NCBI GenBank assembly: GCA_009801015.1 | Contig: VHZZ01000426.1 | Location: 1 to 27,560 of the forward strand | Origin: Silene noctiflora | Taxonomy: Eukaryota > Streptophyta > Magnoliopsida > Caryophyllales > Caryophyllaceae | Direction of reading: 5' to 3' | DNA: 27,560 nt | Shown here: positions 1 through 9,413 of the stretch, piece after piece | Layout: each line of letters begins with the position of its first letter | How positions within the stretch are numbered: position 1 is the first letter of the stretch | Made by a program: the position numbers and the translations under genes | The notes under the pieces: generated by a model | What the model was told of the DNA's origin: nothing | Database searches by the model: none | Seen by the model: only the letters and a program-made list of their open reading frames with translations

Positions 1-12
1 CTAACATTTTAG

Positions 13-66
13 CTTCGGGTTCCCAAGTTTCAGCTTCAACGTTTCCACAACGCCAAAGGATACGAT
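13..66 (+). other. Possible small exon or gene fragment at the window edge
   Basis: An 18-codon stretch (LRVPKFQLQRFHNAKGYD) is preceded by an AG after a T-rich run and followed by a perfect-looking donor, GTATGT. This is what an internal exon of a gene starting left of the window would look like. I do not recognise the peptide, and 54 bp of open frame also occurs by chance. From here to 300 the sequence is AT-rich with nothing else I can identify. Confidence 0.15.
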
Positions 67-300
67 GTATGTTCTTTTTTCTAAAATTCAAGGTAAGTTT
101 TTGTTTGAGAGGTATATTAAAACGGATTAAGTATAATAGATGAGATAAAGTTACACATCATGATGTCTAGGGACATTCAGACATGTAGATTTTTTTTTAA
201 TTTAACAAGTATGATGTTATTTAACTCATTTTAATTTTAAGGTTGATATGCTCGTCTTAGAGAAAACAACAGTGTTGTCTTACATGCAAATTATAATATA

Positions 301-497
301 CTCCCTCCTATTCACCATTTTATTTCCTATTTCCTTAAATGGATTATTAAGATTTTCTTCCTTATTTTCTTTTTTTGGTTGATTTGTGTGGTCGAAAGTC
401 AATATAATGTGGGGTAGTGTGTTTTGTGTGGTACAAATTCAATTTCTTACTTCTTGTGCAAAAAGAAAAGAGGAAGAAAACGGTGAATAGAAGGGAG
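301..497. mobile_element. Stowaway-like MITE, copy 1
   Basis: The ends are CTCCCTCCTATTCACCATTTT and, inverted, CTCCCTTCTATTCACCGTTTT. TA dinucleotides lie immediately outside (299-300 and 498-499), the target-site duplication of Tc1/mariner-type Stowaway elements. It is 197 bp, has no coding capacity, and is strongly similar along its length to the copy at 11986-12176. The surrounding 500-760 is AT-rich with a long T run near 610-630 and nothing else identified. Confidence 0.8.
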
Positions 498-761
498 TAT
501 ATTTTTCGGATATTTTTACATTGGTTGTAAAATTATTTTAAAAAAATGAAAATAGTTGTAATCTTAACAAATTTTACCATCTTTTATTATCTTCTACAAT
601 TTCAGATTAATCTTTTTTTTTTTTTTTTTTGAAATCGTTTTATACTATCTTTTTACGAAACTGTAATATGAATCACTCATCTTTTAATTATCTATTCAAT
701 AACCTCAAAATTAACCTTTGCCTCGTTTTAGACATTTCTTAATCAATAATATTCTCTCATA

Positions 762-1370
762 AGGCCGTAAACTAGCCAATTCCTGAAAATTGAAACTCGA
801 GCTCGGTTTGAGTTCAAATCGAGCTCATTTTGTCATTATATTATTTTCACTTTTCCACCGATTGAATCTAGCTAAATAAAAAATTATTTTAAAAGACAAA
901 TAATAATTATAAAACATTAAAATAGATTATACTCCCTCCTATTCTTCTTTTTGTTCCTCTTTGATATGGGCACAAATTTAAGGAAAACAATAGAAAATGA
1001 ATAAAAAGACTTTGGTGGGGTTTGTAGATAAGGGAGATGGATGAATAATTAGGAGTTAAATAAGAAATTATGGGTCATAGAGTAAAAATTTCCAAAATAA
1101 GAAAGAGAAAGAAAATCTGAATAATTCGTTTAAGGAAATAGAGATGAAAATGGTGAATAGAAGAGAGTATTATAGTAATATATACTTTAATTTGATATAG
1201 AATTAATATTGCAGTAGAAAAATTCTACAAAGAAAATGATTAGCGAATTCAAACAAATTTTTGAGTCGAGCTTGGCTGAGGCCGGGCTCGAGCTCGGCTC
1301 GAGCTTAATCTCGTTTTGACCGTGCTGATTCTGAGAGTTCGACGAGTCGGCTCGAATCATTTACGGCCTA
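762..1370. mobile_element. Candidate TIR (hAT-like) element with a nested Stowaway
   Basis: AGGCCGTAAAC at 762 is mirrored by TTTACGGCCT ending about 1370. Both ends carry subterminal GAGCTCG/CTCGAGC-rich stretches (788-830 and 1264-1350) in opposite orientation, as in many plant non-autonomous hAT-type elements. I could not find a convincing target-site duplication, so the superfamily and exact borders are uncertain. A Stowaway MITE lies inside. The right end runs into the region just upstream of the HPR3-like gene, so open frame starting at 1316 is probably transposon rather than protein. Confidence 0.4.
932..1167. mobile_element. Stowaway-like MITE, copy 2 (nested)
   Basis: It begins CTCCCTCCTATTC and ends with the inverse GAATAGAAGAGAG, with TA on each side (930-931 and 1168-1169). 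It is 236 bp and non-coding. Its termini match copy 1, but the interior differs, so it is a related subfamily. It sits inside the candidate TIR element 762-1370 and is therefore the younger insertion if that element is real. Confidence 0.72.
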
Positions 1371-1516
1371 ACGAAGTATGTCGTGATCGTAGTCGTCATC
1401 ATCATCGTCACTCGATTATAAGTATATGGAATGGAATTAGGATGTCAGGCTCTTCCGTCACTCTCTTGAAAAAACGTGAAGCTAACAGAAGAACGGAGCA
1501 CTCGGATACCGAATCC

Positions 1517-4370
1517 ATGGAATCCATTAAAGATTCATCTTCATCATTACCAAAAATAATCTTAATTAAACCACCACCAGTATTCCTCAGCCTCGAACAC
1601 CAATTTTCCCGCCATTTTCACTTTCTCAAAGCTTACGAATCTCCACTACCACTCTCCGCCTTCCTCGCCGCCGCCGCTGAGGGTGGCGTCGCCGCGATGC
1701 TCGTCACGGCTAACGGACCTCCGATCACCGCCGAAACGGTGCTCGATTACGTTCCTTCGGTTCGGTGCATAGTTTCATCCGCTGCTGGTGTCGATTATAT
1801 TGATCTTGATGAGTGTCGGCGACGCGGTATTGTTGTTGCGAATGCAGCTGGTGTTTCGTCAGCTGATTGTGCGGATTTTGCTGTTGGTTTGGTTGTTGAT
1901 GTGTTTCGGAAGGTTTCCGATGGTGATCAGTTTGTTAGGAGTGGTTGTTGGAGTGGTGACGAGTTTCGGTTTGGTCGTCGGGTAATGATCGCCGAAACCT
2001 ACATATTTTTGCTGTCGCAAAATTTCATTTGAGACCGTCTTACTTTGTTACGTGTTTAATTTAATTCTAGCTATAATGAATTGTCGGCCTTAAATTAGAT
2101 GAACTATTTTGTTGTTATATTGTGAATATTGTTTGATTATTTGCAGGAGCCTTGAGAGTTGAGGCAATGTCTTCCTTTGTTACGTGTCTTTAAGTTTAAG
2201 ACGGTTTTAAATACGATGAATTCTTTTGTTGTCTAATGATGGTGAATATTGTGGCCGCCTTAAGGCACTGGGTAATGCTGTTGTTGTAGGTATGAGGAGA
2301 TTGTTGATGATTTGTTATTAATTTGATGAGAAGTAGGTTGTATTTGATGCAATTCTTGGTTTAAAGTAGCACGTTACGAGTGTGTTTTATTTAACACTAG
2401 AGTTGAGAAGTACTCGGTATTTAATAAGCTTAAAACAGTCTTAAATAAGAAATAAGATGAACTCGTTTGCTGTTATATGGTGAATGTTTGATTATATCGA
2501 AGTTGTTGTAGACTTGTAGGTACAGGGATATTGTTGATGTCTTGTTATTAGTTTGAATTGAATCAGGCTGGATTTGGTGCAATCCTTAAGTTTAAAAAAA
2601 CACTTTTCGAGTGCTCTTAAGTTCCATGGCTTAGTTAAATGCTAGTGCAATTGCATTGTGCTTGTTTGTCTTGTAGATCGAGCTTTTTATTTGCTATGTT
2701 AGGCTTAGTAAAACACCGAAATTTTAGCTCATTGTCTTGGGATTTATGTCATTTCCATATGTTCGATGTACATTATTTCAGTTCGGTTTAGTCCAGTTTG
2801 TTTATGTTCATATCAGCTCATTTTTGTTCATCTCAGTTTAGGTCCTTCAGGTCAGGTAGTTTCGGTCTGAAAGAACTTGTTATTTGGACATGTTTGATGC
2901 TAGTTATTTTTGCTATGTTAGCCTAGTTCTTTTAAAATTTCAGTTCAGTTTAGTTCAGTTTCTAAATGTTCATTTCAGTGCACTTTTATTGTTCATCTCA
3001 CTGCAGGTCAAGTTCAGTTCAGTGTGGTAGTTTGAGTCCAATGAACTTGTCATTGTATGTTTGATGCACATTATTTGTTACTCCGTATGTTAGGTCTGTT
3101 CTTTAGACTTAACTTCAGTTCGTTTTAGTTTTTTTTAATTCTGCTTTTAAGTATGTAAGTTCCGGGTAGCTAGATTTTCGAGCAAGTCGAATACTGCCCA
3201 ACTGAGAAGTGAAAGGAATGCATTTTTTCAGTTCAATTATGTTCTTCATCTCAGTTAAATTGAGTTTGGGTCATATTAAGTTTAGGTCAGTTTCAGTCTA
3301 TGAAAACATGGTATTACCATGTCAACTCCTTCTAACTGTTGTCTGTTGGACGTGAACATACGAGTAGATTAGGTGTATTTACTGATACTTTAGTAGTGTA
3401 GCGTTGTAGTTAGGCCTTTGCTTACTGTAGGAAATGGTTTGAAATAGGTAGAATTTGGTACATTGATACGATCTCGCAGTGACACAGGGTTGAATGTTAT
3501 GGTGTGGGTAAATTTTGGTTTGAAAATGGATCCCAAATCGTCGATATTTACCCCAGCTTATCCAAGTTGCTTGTAACAGATCAAATTTGTTCCTATTACG
3601 TTGAAAAATTCCAAAGGCTAGAGCGGAGTGTTTTAGTTCTGTATAGCTTGGACTTTACAATATAGGTTGCGATTTAGTGTTGCTAGAATCTTATTTTGTA
3701 GTACTCAATTCGTCTAATTATATTGTTATAAATAAACTTTAATTATGTTTGTCCCATCTTTCTTGTCAAATTTTAGTTTCCTAGACATGATTACTAAACT
3801 TCAAATTATGCATTAATATTACTGCTGGTTATATCTGAGTTGTGATTTCAGTTGGGAGGCAAGACAGTAGGAATAGTCGGTCTTGGAAGAATTGGCTCAG
3901 CGGTTGCAAAAAGACTCCACGCTTTTGACTGCCGTATATTGTACAACTCCAGGAATAATAAGCCGTCAGTCCCATATTCGTTTTATTTGGATGTCTGTGC
4001 GATGGCTGCTGACAGTGATTTGCTTGTAATATGCTGCTCTTTATCTGATCAAACCCGGCATATGATAAACAAGGAAGTGCTGACGGCACTGGGTAAGGAT
4101 GGAATTATTGTTAACGTAGCTCGAGGGCCTATAATTGATGAGAAGGAGCTGGTTAGGTTTTTATTGGAAGGTCGGATAGCTGGCGCTGGCTTGGACGTGT
4201 TCGAGCATGAACCGTCTGTGCCTCAAGAGCTCTTCTCCCTGGACAATGTTGTTCTGGCACATCATCAAGCCGGTTTCACTGAAGAGTGCTTTCAGGATCT
4301 CTTTGAACTTGTGAAAGGAAATTTTGAAGCTTTCTTCGCGAATAAGCCTCTACTTACTCCTGTTGTTTGA
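1517..4370 (+). CDS. HPR3: Glyoxylate/hydroxypyruvate reductase HPR3-like
   Basis: Two exons, 1517-1981 and 3852-4370 (phase 0, GT-AG), give 327 aa, close to plant HPR3 (about 320). It is a D-isomer-specific 2-hydroxyacid dehydrogenase. The family reduces hydroxypyruvate and glyoxylate, normally with NADPH, as a bypass of peroxisomal HPR1 in photorespiration. Exon 1 holds the split substrate-binding lobe. Exon 2 opens the Rossmann fold with GLGRIG (165-170). Ser188-Arg189 after the second strand fits NADPH preference. The catalytic triad is visible as Arg246 (VARGP), Glu275 (the E of HEP) and His293 (AHHQAG). I see no targeting peptide or PTS1, consistent with cytosol. I chose ATG 1517 because it gives the family length. 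An in-frame ATG at 1442 would add 25 residues, and 1316 lies in transposon-like DNA. A TATA-like TATAAGTATA is at 1417-1426. The two-exon structure is typical of HPR3 genes. Confidence 0.9.
2040..2640 (+). repeat. Degenerate tandem duplication in HPR3 intron, part I
   Basis: A segment at about 2284-2366 (TTGTAGGTA, then GATTGTTGATG, TTGTTATTA, TTTGATGCAAT) recurs in the same order at about 2514-2595. A companion module (GATGAACT/GATGAATT, TTTTGTTGT, GGTGAAT, GTTTGATTAT) appears near 2098, 2215 and 2457. The copies are diverged, with indels, so this is an old layered tandem duplication. It has no open frame. Confidence 0.6.
2690..3320 (+). repeat. Degenerate CAGTTCAGTTTAG-rich tandem repeat in HPR3 intron, part II
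   Basis: About three diverged copies of a ~170-bp unit. Each runs GAACTTGT, TGTTTGATGCA or TGTTCGATGTA, a TATGTTAG block, a CAGTTCAGTTTAGTTCAG block and TTCATCTCA. The short CAGTT/GTTCA words give it a satellite-like look. With part I it accounts for more than half of the 1870-bp intron. Confidence 0.6.
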
Positions 4371-6670
4371 TGTATGGATCCATCTCGTCGCTCTTTTATT
4401 TGTAAGTTCCTCTTTCTCCATGTTTGTGTTATCAATTTGTCCTGAACTCCTCTTTCGTTTGGTTAGTAAATTGGTTTGGAGGTAATAGAAGGGAGTGAAA
4501 TAGACGGATCTATCTTTCCTCCTGCAAGTATGATTGAAATCTTTCTTTATATCTAGGAGGAAAACATAGTTGTTATCGGGGTAATTGACATCCCTAGTCC
4601 CTACAAGTCGGTTTTAGATTGAAGATGGTCACAATTTCTTGATGGTTTCTATAGAAATTTCCTCTTTTTGTCTAAGGGCATGCCTAATGTCACTGGTATA
4701 TTGATCTGTGCCACGAAATTGTGCTTTTTCATATGACAATGCTCTCTAGCTGTGATACAGACAAAGCACTGTAAGAGCAATAACTCCTCGTGGCAATAAC
4801 ACTCCCCGCATTCAGTCAATCTCTTTCGTCGACCTTTTCTTTTCCTCTTCTTCCCTGCTTTCAAGGTTTTAGCCTTCTATAACTATAAGAAAAAACTCAC
4901 CGCCTTCGTGTGCATGAGATACGCGTGACGCGTCTCAGAATTTTTGGTGGGAGACATACTCACCTTTCAAATGAAATGCCCAAATTTAAGTCTCGTCTCT
5001 TTAGTTTCTTGATGGTTTTACAGACTGTAAATTCAGGTTTTCCTGACTTGAACATACTGAACATATTTCTGAAAAACTGTATGGATGCTGCGTTGCTCAT
5101 TAACTATGTTTTGTGTGTTTTTTTTAGGCTGTAACCAAGTACTGATGGTGAACTAAGCGATCAAGATCTTTAAAATGCCGGTCTATAGGGGTACGCATCC
5201 TGAACTGAATTTATGATTGTACCAAATATTTCATTCTGCTGGATATGCATTTGAAGATTTTCAACTGTACCAATTGCTGTCTGTACTCTTGGAACATATT
5301 CATAACTTAGAAATGTATTGAGAAGCAGACTGGCCAACTATACTGCCTGATTTGCATTATTTTAGGCTCCTGATTTGTATATGGAGGAAAGTGTTGGTAG
5401 CGGAGGACAGGGGAGGCGGAGAGTAATAGATGCTCCACAGGGGGGTGTTATCCACCTTATTGGAGTAATAGTTACAGAGTATTTATCACCTCTTTTCCAC
5501 CCTTCAGAACCTTAACTTGACTGTTTCTTCCTCTTTCCTTTGTTAGAATTCCCAAAAATCGCAATCCGAAAGTGTCCAAATTGTACCCTTTCTAATTTAC
5601 TTGACTGATTGGAGTATCATTTGAAGCATTCACTTTCTTCTTTCCATTTATTGTTCATTTTCTCTCACATTTGCTATTTCATTCACCTAATCAATGACTT
5701 GCACCGTTAGTTGATCAACAAAATAAAATCCAAACGGTTGAAAGGAAATTGAGAGGATCCTAACCCATCTAGGATATGCGGCGTACTGACACGGTCACAA
5801 ATGATTTAAAAAGATGTAGTATCTTGACCTGTTTTATTCTTATTGACCCGTTTTATTCTTAAACGAATATACCCGTCTTACTGTATTTGGATTTAACTAT
5901 TTAAGCAACCATGGGGTGCAGGAGGGTAGCTATATGTTTAGTTTATGTGGTATTGACTTTGACGCAATTATAGGGCGGCCTGTTAATAACCAAAAATATT
6001 GTGCACAACAGTTAACATGGACTACGATAGCCGGCTCCGGGAAACATTGTATACATACTCTTCTCTTGTCTAAAATATTTGTTGATATGCCTATATAAAA
6101 GTGAGTCTACCTTAATTATATTCTCATTCAAATATATAGAACTACTTGTACCATTTTAAATATTATCTCTATTGTAATATTTTAAACTCTCAAGAAGTGG
6201 CAAAGCTAGGATTTGCGGTTAGAGGGACGGAAATTTTAACGGGGGCAAACAAGTAATGGTTTAATGCAACCTTGAAATTTTTTGAAAATCTTAGCTAAAA
6301 CTTTGAAATTTCATTAGAAGCGACTAATATGATCACGAATACTAGTGAGAGATGATAGCTCATTAAGTTTGCGGTAGACTATTTATTTCCACATGTCTTT
6401 ATGTGTTTTTTTTGTAACAATTTGCCAAACTGTGACCCAAAGTGAGTCCAAGTGTATTTTGTATGGAGTCTGTACCCATTTTATTGTCGAATGTGACCAT
6501 TTTTTTTAAGTAAATCAATTTATATAACATATAGCTCTTCTGTTACTTTAATTTTTTTTTTTTCTTTTTAGTTTGAATATGTTAAATGGTCTCATAATAA
6601 ATTTATTTATCTTGAGCCTAACTAAAGAGTTTCAGCCATTGAATGATTTTATTATTGTAAAATAGATAGA
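4371..6670. other. Intergenic DNA downstream of HPR3
   Basis: No gene is supported here. The first few hundred bases must include the HPR3 3' UTR, but no clear AATAAA is visible close to the stop. A reverse-strand Lys/Arg-rich frame (4649-4864) and a plus frame at 5916-6098 look random. A short imperfect direct repeat (GACCTGTTTTATTCTTATT, then GACCCGTTTTATTCTTA) is at about 5826-5864. The stretch after 6195 (GTGGCAAAGCTAGGATTT) resembles words common at plant repeat ends, but no matching inverse end was found. Confidence 0.5.
4916..4936. promoter_or_regulatory. Imperfect palindrome with two ACGCGT hexamers
   Basis: ACGCGT occurs at 4921-4926 and again at 4928-4933, with flanks GAGA and TCTC making a near-palindrome. 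ACGCGT fits the vCGCGb site bound by CAMTA calmodulin-regulated factors. It lies ~550 bp after the HPR3 stop with no gene start just downstream, so any regulatory role is speculative. Confidence 0.2.
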
Positions 6671-6685
6671 TTATTACTATAAATT

Positions 6686-7522
6686 AGTGTTTTTTTGTGT
6701 ATAACCCCCTTTTATGTACGGTTTTTTACAAATAACCCCCTTTTATGTTCGTTTTTTCTAATTACCCCTTTAAATACCACTTAATCCTAAAATTTACCCC
6801 CAAATGTTGATTACGTTAACGGTTTTTATAAATCCCGATTTATGAACGATATTACGTCTCAAACTTATGTAAAATACCTAAACTACCCTTACCCAGCCAA
6901 AAAAATAATACCCCATTCATCCAATTTCCCCCAAAATCAAACATAAACCATAAATTGAAATCTCATCCTCATGAAGAGGAGAAGATCGTCAAAGATATCC
7001 AAGAAAACATAGAAATTAGAAGCGAACGTTAAGGATCTACATTCAGGGGACGCGAATTTGAATGAACAAAGTATGGAGATCTTGGACATATTGATGGCGA
7101 CATTGTTGCCCATAATTGAAGGTGTTCAAGAAGCCATTAATGTCAAGTTCATACACCCTGAAGACTACCCTCTGACATTCTCATGGATGAAGCCATTAAT
7201 TACATAAGTAATTAATTCTCCAACATATATAAAAAGTCAATTAACTCTCCAATTTAGGGTTTATGTTTGATTTTGGAGAAAATTGGATGATTGGGGTGTT
7301 ATTTTTTTTGGCTGGGTAAGGGTAGTTTAGGTATTTTACATAAGTTTGAGACGTAATATCGTTCATAAATCGGGATTTATAAAAACCGTTAGCGTAATCA
7401 ACATATGGGGGTAAATTTTAGGATTAAGTAGTATTTAAGGGGGTAATTAGAAAAAACGAACATAAAAGGGGGTTATTTGTAAAAAACCGTACATAAAAGG
7501 GGGTTATACCCAAAAAAAAACA
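6686..7522. mobile_element. Mutator-like (MULE) non-autonomous element with ~270-bp TIRs
   Basis: The arms 6686-6955 and about 7256-7522 are inverted copies of each other over ~270 bp, starting at AGTGTTTTTTTG and including the ATAACCCCCTTTTATG motif twice in each arm. The word CTATAAATT flanks both sides (6677-6685 and 7523-7531), the 9-bp size expected for MULEs. The match can be stretched to 10 bp or shortened to 7 depending on where the TIR is ended. The ~300-bp centre carries no transposase, only a 44-codon open frame at 7073-7207. The arms differ by few substitutions, so insertion was fairly recent. Confidence 0.8.
7073..7207 (+). other. Short open frame inside the MULE centre
   Basis: ATG to TAA, 44 codons, reading MEILDILMATLLPIIEGVQE at its start. 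It occupies the only non-TIR part of the element and is less AT-rich than the arms. It may be a captured host-gene fragment, as in Pack-MULEs, or chance. I do not recognise the peptide. Confidence 0.2.
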
Positions 7523-7696
7523 CTATAAATTATAATAACCCTCAAGTTGGATTTAATTTGCAATAATGACACACAGAATGATCTCAATTCTCAAGTGATC
7601 ATTTATATTACTATAAAAATAATTATTAATAATTATTAATTAAAATAGCTTTCTCCTACCAACCTTTTTCGCGTGGTTAGACCGTTAAAAATACGT

Positions 7697-8022
7697 TATA
7701 AATACTTATTCCTTAACAACATTAGTTGTCACTATTTTGCTTACTTGGTCTACATTGCGTTTTTCTTGTTTTCTTGTATATTGTGTTTTGTGTATATATT
7801 AACCTCACTGTCTTACTAATTCTTCCTTCTTTCTTGTCTAATGTATTAGCCTTCACGTCTTCCATTTTTCTTCCTCATTCTTTCTCCTCCTAATCCAAGA
7901 TAATCAAATCAAAATTCATAAGATTTCAAGGAGGTTGATAGTTTCGAGCGTTTATAATTTGAATTATATTCGGAGAATTTGGTTTCGATTGTTGGGTCAT
8001 CATCTTCCATTCTATTATTCAG
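7697..8022 (+). promoter_or_regulatory. Candidate NHL promoter and 5' UTR exon
   Basis: TATAAATA at 7697-7704 is followed by a CT-rich leader-like stretch (7800-7890: repeated CTTCCTTCTTTCTT and TTCTTCCTC words). CAG/GTTTGT at 8022/8023 would serve as a donor. The matching acceptor, TTTTTGTTGTGCAG, ends at 9361, only 52 bp before the NHL ATG. This predicts a 5' UTR exon near 7725-8022, a 1339-bp leader intron and a second UTR piece from 9362. It is inferred purely from signals. The alternative is a promoter just upstream of 9414 with TATATTT at 9331-9337. Confidence 0.35.
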
Positions 8023-8147
8023 GTTTGTTTTTATCAACTTATCTATTTCATTTCTCGGATTTTTGGTCTATGATGGTTTTTTTATGTCTATGTTTTTGGT
8101 CATTAGTCAGTGCAACCCTTTCCTTTTTACTCTACAAGTTATAAGCA

Positions 8148-8236
8148 GATGTCAATTAGTTTAGTTGGTAAAGTCATGAGCGGATGTGCAGTGGTACTCG
8201 TGAATCGTGACCTGCTTTTAAACCCCGATAGCATCA
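8148..8236 (+). mobile_element. SINE-like tRNA-derived head (degenerate)
   Basis: TAGTTTAGTTGGT at 8157-8169 resembles an RNA polymerase III A box. The stretch ending TTTTAAACCCCG about 50 bp later resembles a weakened B box. The spacing fits a tRNA-related SINE head. No poly-A tail or target duplication was identified, so this is a weak call. Confidence 0.3.
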
Positions 8237-8411
8237 AAATTGTCCCCATAGCTCCCTTTACGACTAAAGTTATAGATGGATTCGAATTTTTGCTAGTATT
8301 TCATTTAATATTGAATGCAATATCAAAACTGCAAAAGTTATTTGCATATATTATTATATTTGTATTTGTAATCACAAAACGAATATTGTACTAAAAAAAT
8401 GATATGTTTGG

Positions 8412-8419
8412 ATATGAAC
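8412..8419. repeat. 8-bp target-site duplication of the hAT element
   Basis: ATATGAAC lies directly before the left TIR and is repeated exactly at 9304-9311 directly after the right TIR. Eight base pairs is diagnostic of the hAT superfamily. Confidence 0.92.
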
Positions 8420-9303
8420 TAGGCCTGGTCAATAGTGCGGGTCGTACGGGTCCGGTGCGGGTCAAGGGCGGGCCGGGTTAATTGGCTAGTGAACCGGACA
8501 CGGCCCGGTGTATAGTGGCGGGTCGTCACGGGTCGGGCCGGGCCATGTAATGGCCAACCCGGAACCGACCCGGAAGGGTAAACAAACGAGTTGAATGACG
8601 GGTCTGGGCGGGTCTGGCATGCCGGGTCTGACGGGTCGAGTCCATGTTGGCAGCCCATGTTTTAAAAAAATCAAAATAAGAAATTGTTTACGTAATCGAA
8701 AAGATTTATTTTATTCCGTATTTCGTAATTATAACGTACATTCGATAAATTTGTAATTAAATTACATAATTATTTGACATACATAATGATGACGGAAATA
8801 GATATTTAAATTTGAAATGGCTCAATTTAAATATCACGGTATACATCACGCGTAATGACATGGGCCATCTTTAAATGACGATACATAACGTCGTAGCCCC
8901 ATCGATGCTCCATTTGTAGTCTCGAGTAATGTTATTAATTTCACAAACCTTGCAAATACACTTGAATTCATTATCTGTATTTGAAACCGAGATTTTGCGG
9001 AAGTACCTCCATACGAATGTTTCTCGGTTTGCCATTTTTTTTGATAATGAGTCCGGGTCTGGCGGGTCAGACCCACGGGTCACGGGCGGGTCAGACCCAC
9101 GGGTCTGGGGGCGGGTTGGGCGGGTTACTGAGACGGGTCACCTAACGGGCCGGGTTAAAAAATTCTGACCCGGACCCGGTCATGTGGTATAAACGGGTCG
9201 GGNCGGTTCCATGTCCGGGTCTGACGGGTCCGGGTGCAAGGCGGGTCCACTGGCGGGTCGGGTCCGGGTTAACCGGGTCGACCCGCACCTTTGACCAGGC
9301 CTA
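8420..9303. mobile_element. hAT-superfamily deletion-derivative element, 884 bp
   Basis: The termini are TAGGCCTGGTCAATAGTGCG and, inverted, TAGGCCTGGTCAAAGGTGCG: 24 bp with two mismatches, opening with the TAGG..TG..CAA pattern of plant hAT TIRs. A perfect 8-bp target duplication (ATATGAAC) flanks it. The subterminal parts are packed with GGGTC/CGGGTC words in head-to-head orientation. The AT-rich middle encodes a broken BED zinc finger on the minus strand. The catalytic domain is absent, so it could move only with transposase supplied in trans. It contains the window's single ambiguous base (9203). Confidence 0.92.
8827..9083 (-). pseudogene. hAT transposase N-terminal BED zinc-finger remnant
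   Basis: Read on the minus strand, the frame from 9083 carries VWRYFRKI, then CICKVC (the C-x2-C pair) and DGATTL. It then stops, but the frame one step over continues RHLKMAH, the expected histidine pair, before ending at TAA (8827-8829). Aromatic WxYF, CxxC, GTT-L and H-x4-H in that order are the BED finger that opens hAT transposases and binds the TIRs. A net frameshift between TTL and RHL (a few extra or missing bases near 8880) breaks it. Nothing of the RNase H-like catalytic region or the hATC dimerisation domain is present. Confidence 0.75.
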
Positions 9304-9382
9304 ATATGAACGGACGAAATATTAAAAAATTATATTTGACTTTCAACTTTTTGTTGTGCAGAATTCTCCTCATTAATTGACC
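9291..9382 (+). promoter_or_regulatory. Cluster of three W-box cores before NHL
   Basis: TTGACC at 9291-9296, TTGACT at 9336-9341 and TTGACC at 9377-9382 fit the TTGAC(C/T) W-box core bound by WRKY factors, which commonly drive NHL-family genes in defence. The first lies inside the right TIR of the hAT element. The left TIR carries the same core inverted at 8427-8432. If the gene has the leader intron proposed at 8023-9361, the first two are intronic. Function is inferred from motif only. Confidence 0.35.
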
Positions 9383-9413
9383 AAACTATCAAGTAATAAC
9401 TAGGCCAAGAAAA

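Noticed and set aside
1316..1516. Upstream extension of the HPR3 reading frame
   Set aside because: The first part lies in a transposon-like inverted end, and the family length is met from ATG 1517. ATG 1442 remains a weaker alternative.
4649..4864. Minus-strand Lys/Arg-rich ORF
   Set aside because: Low-complexity basic start with no domain and no splice or promoter context; looks like chance in CT-rich DNA.
5916..6098. Plus-strand 60-aa ORF
   Set aside because: No motif, no supporting signals, and composition as in the surrounding non-coding DNA.
8419..8674. Pro/Arg-rich minus ORFs
   Set aside because: They are translations of GGGTC repeats in the hAT subterminal region.
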